The notes beneath the pieces were generated by a model. The model saw nothing but the letters and a program-made list of their open reading frames with translations, did no database searches and was not told where the DNA came from. A stretch of 36,866 bases of DNA from Methanolobus sp. (lineage in GTDB: Archaea > Halobacteriota > Methanosarcinia > Methanosarcinales > Methanosarcinaceae), in the NCBI GenBank assembly GCA_029762595.1, contig JARVGJ010000022.1:1-36866 (forward strand). Reading direction: 5' to 3'. Positions 22,640 through 31,533 of this stretch are shown here, in pieces. Numbering within the stretch: the first letter of the stretch is position 1; each line of letters starts with the position of its first letter. A program made the translations under genes and the position numbers.

Positions 22640-23995
22640 TTATTTACGCATCTTTTTCAGAGCACCCTTTGCAGCAAAACTTACAGGGTCTATTAGCATT
22701 GCTACTGGTGGGGCATAACAGGTTTCGATGCTTGCCAGCTCATCTGCTGTTGTTCTCTTTTTGATGGCCAGTGTAAGAGCATCGATGCGCTCTTTTACTC
22801 CTTCACCTCCGACAACCTGAGCTCCTATAAGGTACCTGTCACTGAATATGAGTTTAATGTATAATCTGCTTCCTCCAGGGTAATATTCAGCCCTTGTGGA
22901 ACCTGTGGAAATGCCTGTTACTATTCTGATACCATTTTCAATTGCTTCTTTTGACGTGCTTCCTGTGCTTCCTACCTGTATCTCTCCGATAACGGCTATC
23001 CATGGATTCAGGACCGGGCCAAATGTTGCAGGCCCTGAGCTAAGGTTTGCAGTTATAGTGCCTGCCATCCTTCTCGCACTGCCTGCTATCTGACCTAACA
23101 TTGCTTTTCCGCTGATAAGGTCGCATAGTTCTACACATTCCCCACCGCAATAGATGTCAGGGTCATACTCTCCCTTAACAGAAGGGTTTAGATATTCATT
23201 TACGATGATGCCTCCGGTTTCACCAATATCTATCCCTGCAGCTGATGCCAGCTCGTTTTCCGGTTCAACACCTGTTGATATTATCACTACATCTGCGGGG
23301 AAATCCGTTGAATCAACTGTAACAGATTCAACAGATCCGTTCCCATTGATGGAACGGGGTACGTAGCCTGTAATTACCTTAACGCCCAGGGATTCGAGGT
23401 GCTCCCGGACAGGCTCTGCCATGTCAGGATCGATGTTGTGAGCGAGTATCGATGAACTTCTATTGATAAGTGTTGTGACTATGTTCCTTCCAGCAGTGGC
23501 AACAGCAAGCTCAGCACCAATGGCTCCGCCTCCTATAATGACAACATTTGAAGCATCCTCAAGTGCTTTTTCTATCCTGATCGCATCGTAGAGTGTCCTT
23601 AAGGTGAATACGTTCTTAAGTGAGGTTCCGTTTATATTCTCTGGTATCTTTGGTCTGCTTCCTGTTGCAATCACAAGTTTGTCAAAATGATGGTTTTTCC
23701 CTTCACAACGTATGAAACGTTCTTCCAGGTCAATTCCATCTACTTTTTTCCCAAGCCTGAGGTCTATTCCCATACCTTCAAAGAATTCCTTGTCCCTCAA
23801 TATAAGTGACCCTAGGTCCTTTATTTTCCCTCCTATGGCAAAGGGCATACCACACTGGCTATATGCAGTTTGACTATCAGCAGAAAATACCGTTACTGAA
23901 TAATCACTGTGACGAATAAGGCCTGTAGCCACTGCCATACCCGCAGCACCACCGCCTATTATAATTGCTTTCTTTCCATTGTTTTTGTTTTGCAT
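22640..23995 (-). CDS. CoA-disulfide reductase/NADH oxidase-like flavoprotein
   Basis: A 451-residue pyridine nucleotide-disulfide oxidoreductase. It has the N-terminal FAD site IIIGGGAAGM (11-20), a single redox Cys in AYSQCGMPFAIGG (Cys48, as in CoA-disulfide reductase, NADH oxidase and NADH peroxidase), the NAD(P) site VVIIGGGAIGAELA (151-164), the FAD-contact motif DIYCGGECVE, and a C-terminal dimerisation domain. It could reduce CoA disulfide, polysulfide or oxygen with NAD(P)H; methanogens use such enzymes for thiol balance or oxygen defence. The ATG at 23995 is preceded by AAAAGGAC at very short spacing, and an AT block near 24010-24024 suggests an almost leaderless transcript. It heads the two-gene unit with rtcA. 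Confidence 0.87.
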   Translation of the reverse strand: MQNKNNGKKAIIIGGGAAGMAVATGLIRHSDYSVTVFSADSQTAYSQCGMPFAIGGKIKDLGSLILRDKEFFEGMGIDLRLGKKVDGIDLEERFIRCEGKNHHFDKLVIATGSRPKIPENINGTSLKNVFTLRTLYDAIRIEKALEDASNVVIIGGGAIGAELAVATAGRNIVTTLINRSSSILAHNIDPDMAEPVREHLESLGVKVITGYVPRSINGNGSVESVTVDSTDFPADVVIISTGVEPENELASAAGIDIGETGGIIVNEYLNPSVKGEYDPDIYCGGECVELCDLISGKAMLGQIAGSARRMAGTITANLSSGPATFGPVLNPWIAVIGEIQVGSTGSTSKEAIENGIRIVTGISTGSTRAEYYPGGSRLYIKLIFSDRYLIGAQVVGGEGVKERIDALTLAIKKRTTADELASIETCYAPPVAMLIDPVSFAAKGALKKMRK

Positions 23996-24080
23996 GTCCT
24001 TTTAAAAGATGGTTTATGTATTAATCATATTCCTCTGCTCTGTGATTTATCATTAAAAGTCTGATAGAAAGTTATAATCC

Positions 24081-24108
24081 GCAAATCATTAAATCAGCAA
24101 ATCATTAA
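24081..24108. repeat. 12-bp direct repeat, period 16
   Basis: GCAAATCATTAA occurs at 24081-24092 and 24097-24108. Confidence 0.7.
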
Positions 24109-24199
24109 TCGGTAACTCAATGTAAGTTGTGTTTTCATATCTGGTATCCGGAAATATGTCAACCCATAAGTTTATAAAACTTTGAATTCTATTATCTAC

Positions 24200-24221
24200 T
24201 GTAATTATGATGTAATTATGA
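24200..24221. repeat. 11-bp direct repeat in tandem
   Basis: TGTAATTATGA occurs twice with no spacer (24200-24210 and 24211-24221). Confidence 0.7.
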
Positions 24222-24342
24222 TCATATAATTGCATCAATGATCGAAATTGAGATAATACAGATACTGTGAACAAGGTATCTTCCAATAATACAAATATAG
24301 TTCAGTCATCGTAATCATTACAGATTCAAATAGGGATCATCA

Positions 24343-24381
24343 ATCAAAAAGGTACTTATATTATCATCAAAAAGGTACTTA
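24343..24381. repeat. 16-bp direct repeat, period 23
   Basis: ATCAAAAAGGTACTTA occurs at 24343-24358 and 24366-24381, separated by 7 AT-rich bases. The spacing of about two helical turns would suit a regulator binding one face of the DNA. Confidence 0.75.
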
Positions 24382-24696
24382 GCAGGTCAAAAGCCATATT
24401 ATTCAATGAGGGATTTGGAATCGCTGCTTATTGACCAGGTCAGGAAAAAGGTTCAATAGCTTATTGCATTTTGCATAGAGTGCAAAGTTACTGCAGTTCT
24501 CAGCTTGGCGTTGGTTAGGATTAAGTGCATTTCTTCATTTTTATTCATTGAATTTTAGTTTCACGCTCTTCTTTTGATTTGTTAGTACTGCTTACATGCC
24601 TGATCCCGTGATTGGCCTGATTGCTGTAAACTGCTATTTTTGTATTATTAATGTTCCGGTATCTTCACTAATAACTGGATTAGGAGGATCATCAAT

Positions 24697-26052
24697 ATGC
24701 AAAATGCAGATACAACTAAATACATAATTCATTCAAAGATAAGTGCCGATGGAATTATCGAACGTCCTGATATTGTCGGGGCGATCTTTGGGCAGACTGA
24801 AGGCCTGCTTGGCTCTGACCTTGACCTTCGTGACCTGCAGAAGACAGGAAGGATAGGACGTATCGAAGTAGTTGTCAATGCCAAAGGTGGCAAGACCAAG
24901 GGTACAATCCTTATTCCTTCAAGCCTTGATAAAGTAGAGACATCTATTCTGGCAGCATCACTGGAAACCATTGACAGGGTAGGTCCATGCAGTGCAAAGA
25001 TAGAGGTAACCCACATAGAGGATGTTCGTGCAACAAAGCGCCAGCAGATAATTGAAAGGGCGAAATTCATTTTCAGGGGGATGTTTGATGAGAATCTTCC
25101 AGAGTCCCAGGAAATAGCCGATGAGGTCCGCCAGTCCGTAAGGGTTGAGGAGATGCAGTATTTTGGTAAGAACAAGATACCATGTGGTCCTGCTATATTT
25201 GATTCTGATGCAATTATAGTAGTAGAAGGACGTGCAGATGTCTTAAACCTTCTGAAATATGGTATTAAGAACACTATTTGTGTAGGTGGTACCAATGTTC
25301 CTCCAGAGGTTGCAGAGCTGACCAAGAAAAAAGATACAGTCACTGTTTTTACCGACGGCGACCGTGGGGGGGAGCTAATCGTAAAGGAACTGGTGCAGGT
25401 TGCTAATGTAGACTACATTGCCAGGGCACCTGATGGGAAGAGTGTTGAGGATCTTGTACAGAAAGAGATTGTCCGCTCCCTGAGGCAAAAAGTTCCAGTT
25501 GAGCAGGTTATCGACAAATATGTTGTCAAAGACCAGCCTGTATCTGATAAGTCTGATAATGCTCGTGTTCCGCGTCTGCCCACACGTAAGGAAAGAAGGC
25601 CTGCGCCTGATATCAAACGTGTTGGTGGTGCTTCTCAGGTGTCAAGACCTGTCAGGGAGCCACGTGGGCGAGATAGCCGCAAAAAGGATTCTGTAGATGA
25701 GGTAGAAGGGGATCAAAAGGCAGAAGAGGTTGCTGTTCAGAAGCCCAGAGTACCCACATCTCCTGAGAACAAGAGGTTTAAAACCCATGCCAATGACCTG
25801 ATAGGTACATTCAGTGCCAGATTCCTTGATGGCAAAGATAATGTTGTTAACGAAACGGCAGTTCGTGACCTTGTTAGCACCCTGAAGGATTATGAGGCTG
25901 AGGTAAAGACCGTTGTTTTCGATGGTGTGGTCACACAAAGGATCCTTGATATAGCAGCAGACAAGGGTATTGAGCGCTTGATCGGTGCGAAGGTTGGCAG
26001 TGTGACAAAGAGGCCTGCTTCTGTTAAGGTGCTCACTGCAGCTTCACTCTGA
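24697..26052 (+). CDS. dnaG: Archaeal DnaG primase
   Basis: A 451-residue archaeal-type DnaG. The N-terminal region ([20 protein letters not shown]) is followed by a TOPRIM domain at about 170-260, with the catalytic Glu in VVEGRADV (Glu177) and the DxD pair in FTDGDRGG (Asp220/Asp222). A variable, charged linker (about 290-360) and a conserved C-terminal domain complete it. Archaeal DnaG primes DNA weakly and is a stable component of the RNA exosome, where it favours adenine-rich tails. The start is fixed by GGAGGATC 6 bases upstream, an almost exact anti-16S match. It appears monocistronic with a long upstream gap and a hairpin terminator. Confidence 0.95.
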   Translation: MQNADTTKYIIHSKISADGIIERPDIVGAIFGQTEGLLGSDLDLRDLQKTGRIGRIEVVVNAKGGKTKGTILIPSSLDKVETSILAASLETIDRVGPCSAKIEVTHIEDVRATKRQQIIERAKFIFRGMFDENLPESQEIADEVRQSVRVEEMQYFGKNKIPCGPAIFDSDAIIVVEGRADVLNLLKYGIKNTICVGGTNVPPEVAELTKKKDTVTVFTDGDRGGELIVKELVQVANVDYIARAPDGKSVEDLVQKEIVRSLRQKVPVEQVIDKYVVKDQPVSDKSDNARVPRLPTRKERRPAPDIKRVGGASQVSRPVREPRGRDSRKKDSVDEVEGDQKAEEVAVQKPRVPTSPENKRFKTHANDLIGTFSARFLDGKDNVVNETAVRDLVSTLKDYEAEVKTVVFDGVVTQRILDIAADKGIERLIGAKVGSVTKRPASVKVLTAASL

Positions 26053-26069
26053 GTTCAACTTTATTTGTG

Positions 26070-26125
26070 TACTGTGCTTGCGCACAGTATATATATTCTC
26101 TATTTTTTATTGTTTTTCTTTTTGC
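26070..26125 (+). terminator. Hairpin plus poly-T terminator after dnaG
   Basis: TACTGTGC (26070-26077) and GCACAGTA (26082-26089) form a perfect 8-bp stem with a TTGC loop 17 bases after the stop. Several T-runs follow (TATTTTTTATTGTTTTTC). Confidence 0.65.
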
Positions 26126-26210
26126 AAGTCTCTATTTTATTTGCCTGTCCACCGGACAAAAGTCTGCAAATATTCATTATTATTCATGATAGTTATGCCA
26201 TAATGTTTAT

Positions 26211-26238
26211 TAATAATATATACGGAAATCATTTCCGT
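26211..26238 (+). promoter_or_regulatory. UPF0058 promoter: TATA box abutting a 17-bp palindromic operator
   Basis: A TATA block (TAATAATATATA, 26211-26222) runs directly into ACGGAAAT-C-ATTTCCGT (26222-26238), a perfect 8-bp inverted repeat with a 1-base centre. The spacer is too short for an RNA hairpin, so a dimeric DNA-binding protein is the natural reader. The palindrome lies between the TATA box and the expected start point (about 26245), a standard archaeal repressor position. A second AT block near 26280-26292 could be an alternative promoter. Confidence 0.55.
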
Positions 26239-26259
26239 GGGAAATACCTTTATTTTGAA

Positions 26260-26338
26260 ATCAACCAACTATCATTAGTGTATTATTTTTAAAAGTGCAC
26301 AAAAACAAGAATTTAATTCTAAACAAAGGTTGGTTGGT
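26260..26338 (+). promoter_or_regulatory. Leader pairing that would cover the UPF0058 translation start
   Basis: CAACCAAC (26262-26269) is the exact complement of GTTGGTTG (26329-26336), which ends two bases before the ATG at 26339. With flanking A-U and G-U pairs the helix reaches about 11 bp. If transcription starts upstream, near 26245, the stem would occlude the ribosome entry site. Confidence 0.4.
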
Positions 26339-26623
26339 ATGCATAAAGATGAGTTGATACAACTGCACACATTAATGGCACAGATCAAAAAGCACTTTGA
26401 ACATATGGGAATGGGCAGTTCCTTCAATGGATATGATTCCCTTTCCATAAGCCCTTTACATGTTCACAGAAGCAAAGCCGAACACAAACATGCCATATTC
26501 GTGCTTGGTAATGATATAGCATCGGCATTATCTCAGGATGATATCTCCGGAATGGGCAGGACTTCTGCAAGGATGCAGGAATTTGCTATTCGTGCAAGCG
26601 GGCGTCTTGGAAATACGAACTAG
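26339..26623 (+). CDS. UPF0058 family protein
   Basis: 94 residues beginning MHKDELIQLHTLMAQIKKHF. The segment ISPLHVHRSKAEHKHAIFVLG, with its run of His residues, and the ending RMQEFAIRASGR follow. This matches the small euryarchaeal UPF0058 family, whose function is unknown to me; the amphipathic helices suggest an oligomeric protein. The ATG at 26339 is used rather than an in-frame TTG at 26330 because the family starts MHK-E-L. The start region GGTTGGTTGGT resembles a weak Shine-Dalgarno and can pair with the leader. The stop is TAG. It is convergent with the acetyltransferase gene. Confidence 0.88.
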   Translation: MHKDELIQLHTLMAQIKKHFEHMGMGSSFNGYDSLSISPLHVHRSKAEHKHAIFVLGNDIASALSQDDISGMGRTSARMQEFAIRASGRLGNTN

Positions 26624-26670
26624 GTATGATCCGGGGGTATGGACTTGTGACCCCCTTCTGGTAGCGCAGG

Positions 26671-27141
26671 TTAAATTGTGTAATCCGCAGAGATTGCCGT
26701 AAACGGAGTAAGGCGTTTTTTCATTATGACCCCGTCTTCTCCGTCAGAGTAGTAGCCATGCTCTCTCCAGCAGGGTATGAAACCCATTCTTTCGTAGAAT
26801 TCCTGGGCCCTTTCATTGCTCAACCTGGTCTCAAGACTTGCATATTGCAGGAAATTGGTCGCGAACACAGAAACAATGGAATCCATGAGTTTTGCTCCAA
26901 TACCCATACTCCTGAATCCATCTCTTACAGCCAGCGAGAATATCCTCCCTTCACTTAAGGATGACTGGTAACCTACAACAAAACCCACAATGTAGCCGTT
27001 TTGCTCTGCAACGAAGAACCCTTCGTTGTTCATTTCATAGAAGTTCATGTACAGGAATGGATTATGCTCTGAAAATGCATCTGATTCTATTTCCATAACC
27101 TCCTCAAAATCACAAGGTTGGAAGTTCCTGATAATTATCAT
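26671..27141 (-). CDS. GNAT N-acetyltransferase (RimI-like)
   Basis: A 156-residue acetyl-CoA-dependent acetyltransferase. It has the N-terminal strand MIIIRNFQPCDFEEVMEIES, the acceptor-side strand GYIVGFVVGY, the acetyl-CoA pyrophosphate loop RSMGIGAKL (about 79-87, fitting R/Q-x-x-G-x-G/A), and the closing segment LETRLSNERAQEFYERMGF typical of RimI/NatA-like protein acetyltransferases. The archaeal RimI-type enzyme acetylates protein N-termini, so this is the likely role. It lies 18 bases after the archaeosine synthase gene on the same strand and is probably co-transcribed with it. Confidence 0.85.
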   Translation of the reverse strand: MIIIRNFQPCDFEEVMEIESDAFSEHNPFLYMNFYEMNNEGFFVAEQNGYIVGFVVGYQSSLSEGRIFSLAVRDGFRSMGIGAKLMDSIVSVFATNFLQYASLETRLSNERAQEFYERMGFIPCWREHGYYSDGEDGVIMKKRLTPFTAISADYTI

Positions 27142-27159
27142 CTGAAAACCACATATCTT

Positions 27160-29004
27160 TTATTGTTCTATCTTGCTGACGTGGCGCAGATCTACTGCAA
27201 CTCCGCGGGTGGATCTTTTCATCTCATCGCCACTCATGTTAGCTCTGCCTACGGCAATCGCATTCTTTCCTCTGATAAGCACTTCATCGTTGGGTCTTAT
27301 CATTGGGTCTGCGTCTATGACCCCCGGGGCCAGAAGTGATCCTCTGGGAACGAAATCATCTATCTCGACAATATATTTTCCCTGCCCCAGGAGCGCTTTG
27401 GCCCCATCGATGGTGACAGCAAGGGTGCCGTATTGAGGTATAAGGGTTGTAAGTTGTTTCTTTCCAACGAACACCTGATGCTTTGGGAATGGTCCCCTGA
27501 TTGTAGAATCATCGGGTACGAGTCTCTCTCCTGTACCTTTTCCAAATTGGAAATCAGCAACAGCCTTCATTAAGTCTTTCTGGGTCTGTTCATGGCTGCG
27601 CTTTCTAGTGGTGGAGATTGCAGATACTGTTTCACTGAGCTTTTTCAGTGATTCGCTTGAGGTTACATTTCCAAGGCTTGTATATGTTATACTGAGGCCA
27701 AGTCTGGCTGCTACCATTTCACATATCTGACGGTATGCATCCTCCACATGTGCAACAATTGCCTTATACCGGTGTTGTGAAAGATACTTTTCAAGGCAGG
27801 ATGAAACCCATTCCTTCTCTTCGGCGTCCCAGTATCCGGTCACTGTGGTGTCGTAGTGTGCTGCAGGATATGTCAGCTCAAGTTCCCTTGGTACTATTCC
27901 AAGAGGTGATGTTATAATTACTTCATGTACATATTTGCGGTTCTTACCAAGAGCATTGATGAATTTCCAGTGGTAATTGGATGTTGAATATGGCTTCTTT
28001 GCAGAACAAGGTAATAGAAGCAGTATATCCGTTTCCGGTGGAGTGTATCTCTCCTGTATCCTCCTTGCAAACCTGGCTATCTCCACCCTGTTCTGCGATT
28101 CAGTGCAGGTTGCTATCAGTTCGTTGTTCCTTGCAATGGGACATTTACTTTCCATGTAATCGTACTCTGCATCAGCAAGCCTTAATAGGGCAGTTAACCA
28201 GGGATGGACTCTGCATTGGCCCTCTACATATTCACGCAACATTCCTTTGCGTATCTTTTCCCTGACAAGGGCTGCTTCAGCCTCCATGGCATTGATATTG
28301 TGCTGTTCAAGGAGCATAGCCCGGGTCTTTTTATCCATTTCCAACATACTTGCAGGATCGGTCAATGAACATGCGCTGCACCTGCAGGGTAACTCTGTCA
28401 TTGAATCAAGGTGAAATTTTCCTGCAGTAGTAAGATATATGTCGCTGTATGCCGCAGTTATTGCTCTTGTGCTGTCAAGGATATCGATACCAAGGTAGAC
28501 CAGCATAGCGAGGTTTTCAGGAGTGCATATATTTGGTGCATAGATGGCTGTATCGGGGGATATCTCACTTCTCATTCCTATCAGTGTGCTCAGGAAAAGC
28601 CTTGCATTATTCTCAAAACAACCGGCGCCCTCCATTACATAGAGGTCGTGTTCCTTTACTTTCTGTCCGCTGATGCGGACTGTTCCTGTAGCTCCGATAC
28701 TTTCAAGTTCTGGGCTTTTTGCAGGTTTCAGGACAATCTCATGGGGTGCATCAGGTGTAAGATCCTGATGTGGAAGTATGATGATAGCATCTTCTCCGGC
28801 AATTTGTCTTAATTCCTGCAAGTGCTCTTCTGCTTTTTCAAATGTCCCATGTTTCCAGAGAGAGCCTGCGTCTATTATCGGGCTTTGCGGGGAACTAAGG
28901 ATTCTTGTATCGATTATTAAAGGCGTTCTTATAGTTTCCTTCAGGAGAAGTTTCCCTATCCTTGCAGCACCGTCACGTTGCTGTACTTCAAAGTATCGTG
29001 TCAT
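27160..29004 (-). CDS. arcS: Archaeosine synthase (ArcS, TgtA2)
   Basis: ArcS completes archaeosine formation at G15 of archaeal tRNA by converting preQ0 in tRNA. At 614 residues the length fits. The diagnostic motif PCSAKKPYSTSNYH (about 332-345, P-C-x3-K-P-Y-x2-S-x2-H) is complete. A TGT-like N-terminal half retains the zinc cluster C-x-C-x2-C with a later His (Cys207, 209, 212, His235). The C-terminus (FVGKKQLTTLIPQYGTLAVT then VLIRGKNAIAVGRANMSGDE) is a PUA RNA-binding domain. There is no Shine-Dalgarno. A TATA block shared with the divergent glcD gene lies near 29053-29064. The acetyltransferase gene follows 18 bases downstream. Confidence 0.92.
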   Translation of the reverse strand: MTRYFEVQQRDGAARIGKLLLKETIRTPLIIDTRILSSPQSPIIDAGSLWKHGTFEKAEEHLQELRQIAGEDAIIILPHQDLTPDAPHEIVLKPAKSPELESIGATGTVRISGQKVKEHDLYVMEGAGCFENNARLFLSTLIGMRSEISPDTAIYAPNICTPENLAMLVYLGIDILDSTRAITAAYSDIYLTTAGKFHLDSMTELPCRCSACSLTDPASMLEMDKKTRAMLLEQHNINAMEAEAALVREKIRKGMLREYVEGQCRVHPWLTALLRLADAEYDYMESKCPIARNNELIATCTESQNRVEIARFARRIQERYTPPETDILLLLPCSAKKPYSTSNYHWKFINALGKNRKYVHEVIITSPLGIVPRELELTYPAAHYDTTVTGYWDAEEKEWVSSCLEKYLSQHRYKAIVAHVEDAYRQICEMVAARLGLSITYTSLGNVTSSESLKKLSETVSAISTTRKRSHEQTQKDLMKAVADFQFGKGTGERLVPDDSTIRGPFPKHQVFVGKKQLTTLIPQYGTLAVTIDGAKALLGQGKYIVEIDDFVPRGSLLAPGVIDADPMIRPNDEVLIRGKNAIAVGRANMSGDEMKRSTRGVAVDLRHVSKIEQ

Positions 29005-29052
29005 TGCTGGTTAATAGTTGTAGTCAGATGTAAAGGTTTGCCTTCACCAAAA

Positions 29053-29064
29053 AGTATAAATCTT
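29053..29064. promoter_or_regulatory. Shared TATA block between arcS and the glcD-type gene
   Basis: AGTATAAATCTT works as a TATA box on the plus strand (preceded by CACCAAAA), with a start point at about 29084, only about six bases before the glcD ATG, so that mRNA is probably leaderless. Read on the minus strand the same block (GATTTATACT) could serve arcS. Confidence 0.5.
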
Positions 29065-29089
29065 ACTATCCCACTTAAAAAACGATTCC

Positions 29090-30472
29090 ATGCAAAAATC
29101 AGATTTACTTGAAAAACTGCAGCAAATAGTGGGAAAGGAAATGGTAACCACTTCGGCTGCAGAGCTTTATTGTTATTCATGTGATGCTTCCCAGGTAAGG
29201 GGAATGCCCGATATTGTTGTCAGGCCTGTAAGTACCGAACAGGTCTCAAGGATAGTCCGGCTTGCTTATGACAATGGGATCCCTGTTACTCCAAGAGGTG
29301 CAGGCACAGGACTTGCAGGGGGTTCTGTTCCAATAGAAGGAGGCATAGTTGTTGATATGTCCTCAATGAACAGACTACTGGAGATGGACCTGGATAATCT
29401 CCAGGTTGTAGTTGAGCCTGGTATTGTCCAGGAAAAATTGAATGAGGCACTTGAACCATATGGTTTTTTCTTCCCTCCTGATCCCGGAAGTTCTGCAATG
29501 TGCACACTTGGCGGGCTTATCGCCAATAATGGAAGTGGAATGCGTTCAGTCAAATATGGCACCACCAGGAACTATGTGCTGGGACTTGAGGTGGTACTTG
29601 CGGACGGTACTGTGATCAATACCGGTTCAAAGACCACAAAATCTGTAGCAGGATATTCCCTGACCGATCTATTCGTTGGTTCGGAAGGCACTCTCGGTGT
29701 GATCACGGGGGCTGTCCTGAAGGTAAGGGCACTTCCAAAGGAGCGTTCTGTACTGCTTGCATCTTTTGAAAATCCAGAACTTGCAGGCAAAGCAGTTGTC
29801 AAGGTGCTCTCCAGCGGGATGATCCCTTCGGCCTGTGAGATCCTGGACCGCAACATCATTGAGGCCATAAATACCTACGATCCTAATATCGGCCTTCCCA
29901 GGGCAGGAGCTATTCTTCTGTTTGAGGTGGACGGGACGGAGAACACAGTTCGTGAAGGTATAGAAATGATAAAAGAAGCCTGCAGTTCACTTGCAAGCAG
30001 TATCAGAGCTGCATCTGACAAAAAGGAAAGGGATGAGATATGGGCTGCAAGGAGGCTTGTAGGTGCAGCAGTTTCCAGGCTTGACCCTCTTCGTACCAGG
30101 GTTTATGTGGGTGAGGACATAGGCGTTCCTATAAAGGAACTTCCAGGAATGCTACATAAGGTCAGTGAGATCTCAAAGGAATTCTCCATGCCGATAATGA
30201 CCTATGGGCATATCGGTGATGGCAACCTTCATACCGGTATGTGTATCGATGTGCTTGATGAAAAGGAATGGGACAAACTTAACATGGCAGCAGATAAGAT
30301 ACACCGCACTGCCATAGAGGTCGGCGGAACAGTTACTGCTGAGCATGGTGTAGGCAGTGCCAGGGCAGAATACATGGGTCTGGAACTTGGAAAAGGTCTT
30401 GATGTCATGATATTGATAAAGAAAGCTCTTGATCCTAAGGGCATACTTAATCCGGGAAAGATGGGAGTATGA
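29090..30472 (+). CDS. FAD-linked 2-hydroxyacid (lactate/glycolate) dehydrogenase subunit, GlcD type
   Basis: A 460-residue PCMH-type flavoprotein. The FAD-binding core reads RPVSTEQVSRIVRLAYDNGI, then TPRGAGTGLAGGSVP, FFPPDPGSSAMCTLGGLIAN, and SLTDLFVGSEGTLGVITG. The C-terminal cap has YGHIGDGNLHTG and TAEHGVGSARAEYM, typical of D-lactate and glycolate dehydrogenases. It oxidises a 2-hydroxyacid to a 2-oxoacid and passes electrons to the iron-sulfur partner encoded next. The stop overlaps the next start by 4 bases (ATGA). No Shine-Dalgarno is present and a TATA box about 30 bases upstream indicates a leaderless start. D-lactate use or formation is the best guess; the substrate is not proven. 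Confidence 0.88.
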   Translation: MQKSDLLEKLQQIVGKEMVTTSAAELYCYSCDASQVRGMPDIVVRPVSTEQVSRIVRLAYDNGIPVTPRGAGTGLAGGSVPIEGGIVVDMSSMNRLLEMDLDNLQVVVEPGIVQEKLNEALEPYGFFFPPDPGSSAMCTLGGLIANNGSGMRSVKYGTTRNYVLGLEVVLADGTVINTGSKTTKSVAGYSLTDLFVGSEGTLGVITGAVLKVRALPKERSVLLASFENPELAGKAVVKVLSSGMIPSACEILDRNIIEAINTYDPNIGLPRAGAILLFEVDGTENTVREGIEMIKEACSSLASSIRAASDKKERDEIWAARRLVGAAVSRLDPLRTRVYVGEDIGVPIKELPGMLHKVSEISKEFSMPIMTYGHIGDGNLHTGMCIDVLDEKEWDKLNMAADKIHRTAIEVGGTVTAEHGVGSARAEYMGLELGKGLDVMILIKKALDPKGILNPGKMGV

Positions 30473-31533
30473 GAATGGACAATTCTGATATGCGCTCAAT
30501 ATTGAAATGTGTCCGTTGCGGTACATGTCGTTCTATATGTCCTGTCTTTGATGTGGTAGGCTGGGAATCGTCCAGCTCCCGCGGAAGAATGCTGGTGGCT
30601 CATGGTGTTTCTCAGGGTATGGACGTAGACCAGGGTGTATTTGACAGCCTGAATACCTGTACCACCTGTGGGCTCTGTGAGCAGATGTGTCCTTCAGGTG
30701 CATCTCCTGTAAAAGTTATAGAGAATGTCAGGCATCAGCTTGTTCTGCAGGGTAAGATGACCGAGGCACAGAGATCATTGCGCAGCGAAGCTATTGAAAA
30801 AGGAAATCCCCTTGGGGAGATAAAAGACAGGATGGCATGGCTTGGTGACTCCGGCAGGGATCTTGCAAAAAAGGCAGATTATGTGTTCTTTGCAGGTTGC
30901 CTGGGTTCATACAGGTATCCTGAACTCACAAAAAGGACCTTTGAAATACTGAAGAGCTTCGGTGTCACTGTACTGGAAGAAGAGGTGTGTTGCGGATCCC
31001 CGCTTCTGAGGACGGGTTCTGATCCTTCTGAGCTCATCTCAAATAACCTCCAGCAGATAAAAAATACCGGTGCACATACTATAATCACCGGCTGTGCAGG
31101 ATGTTACACTGCACTTAAGAACGATTATCCCGGAAACCTGGATGTTGTCCACGTAACAGAATTCCTGGCCGATCGCCTGGCCGAGCTGGGCCTTAAAAAG
31201 CTGGACCTTAAGGTGACCTATCACGATCCCTGTCACCTGGGCAGATGCAATGGTGTGTTCGATGCCCCCAGGCAGATAATAATGTCAGTCTGCGACCTTG
31301 AGGAAATGAGGAATAACAGGGAAAGATCCAAATGTTGCGGTGCTGGTGGAGGAGTGCTCAAAGGTTATCCTGAACTTTCCCTTGACATCTCAAAGAAAAG
31401 ACTTGAGGAGATTCCAAAAGATGTGGATTATCTTGTAACCGCATGTCCTCTATGCCGTACAAACCTCAAACGTGGCGACCCTGGGATTGAGGTGCTGGAT
31501 ATCATCGATCTGCTGGAAATGGCAATGAAATAA
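30469..31533 (+). CDS. Iron-sulfur CCG-domain subunit, GlcF/HdrD-like
   Basis: A 354-residue electron-transfer partner of the preceding flavoprotein. The N-terminus has two 4Fe-4S ferredoxin motifs (CVRCGTCRSICP at 14-25 and CTTCGLCEQMCP at about 64-75). The C-terminal half holds two CCG domains: AGCLGSYR ... EEVCCGSP, then DPCHLGRCN ... KCCGAGGG with C-x2-C near the end (CPLCRTN). Such domains bind a non-cubane 4Fe-4S cluster in HdrB/HdrD and GlcF. Electrons could go to a quinone-like carrier (methanophenazine) or to a heterodisulfide reductase-type acceptor; this is inference. Translation is coupled to the upstream gene. Confidence 0.88.
   Translation: MRMDNSDMRSILKCVRCGTCRSICPVFDVVGWESSSSRGRMLVAHGVSQGMDVDQGVFDSLNTCTTCGLCEQMCPSGASPVKVIENVRHQLVLQGKMTEAQRSLRSEAIEKGNPLGEIKDRMAWLGDSGRDLAKKADYVFFAGCLGSYRYPELTKRTFEILKSFGVTVLEEEVCCGSPLLRTGSDPSELISNNLQQIKNTGAHTIITGCAGCYTALKNDYPGNLDVVHVTEFLADRLAELGLKKLDLKVTYHDPCHLGRCNGVFDAPRQIIMSVCDLEEMRNNRERSKCCGAGGGVLKGYPELSLDISKKRLEEIPKDVDYLVTACPLCRTNLKRGDPGIEVLDIIDLLEMAMK

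Larger units (their letters stand above)
23996..24696. other. 700-base gap upstream of dnaG with several short direct repeats; no convincing gene
   Basis: The gap is AT-rich. It holds three direct-repeat pairs (listed separately) and a 65-codon minus-strand ORF (24089-24286) with no Shine-Dalgarno and no recognisable features. A plus-strand 17-codon ORF starts at about 24404 (MRDLESLLIDQVRKKVQ) and ends in TAG. The dnaG promoter is probably the block TGTATTATTAATG near 24640-24652. No RNA gene was recognised. Confidence 0.5.

Noticed and set aside
24089-24286. 65-codon minus-strand ORF in the dnaG upstream gap
   Set aside because: No ribosome binding site or recognisable motif, and it overlaps the short direct repeats. 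Chance opening in AT-rich DNA is more likely.
24404-24460. 17-codon plus-strand ORF MRDLESLLIDQVRKKVQ ending in TAG
   Set aside because: No ribosome binding site, and too short to support without comparison.
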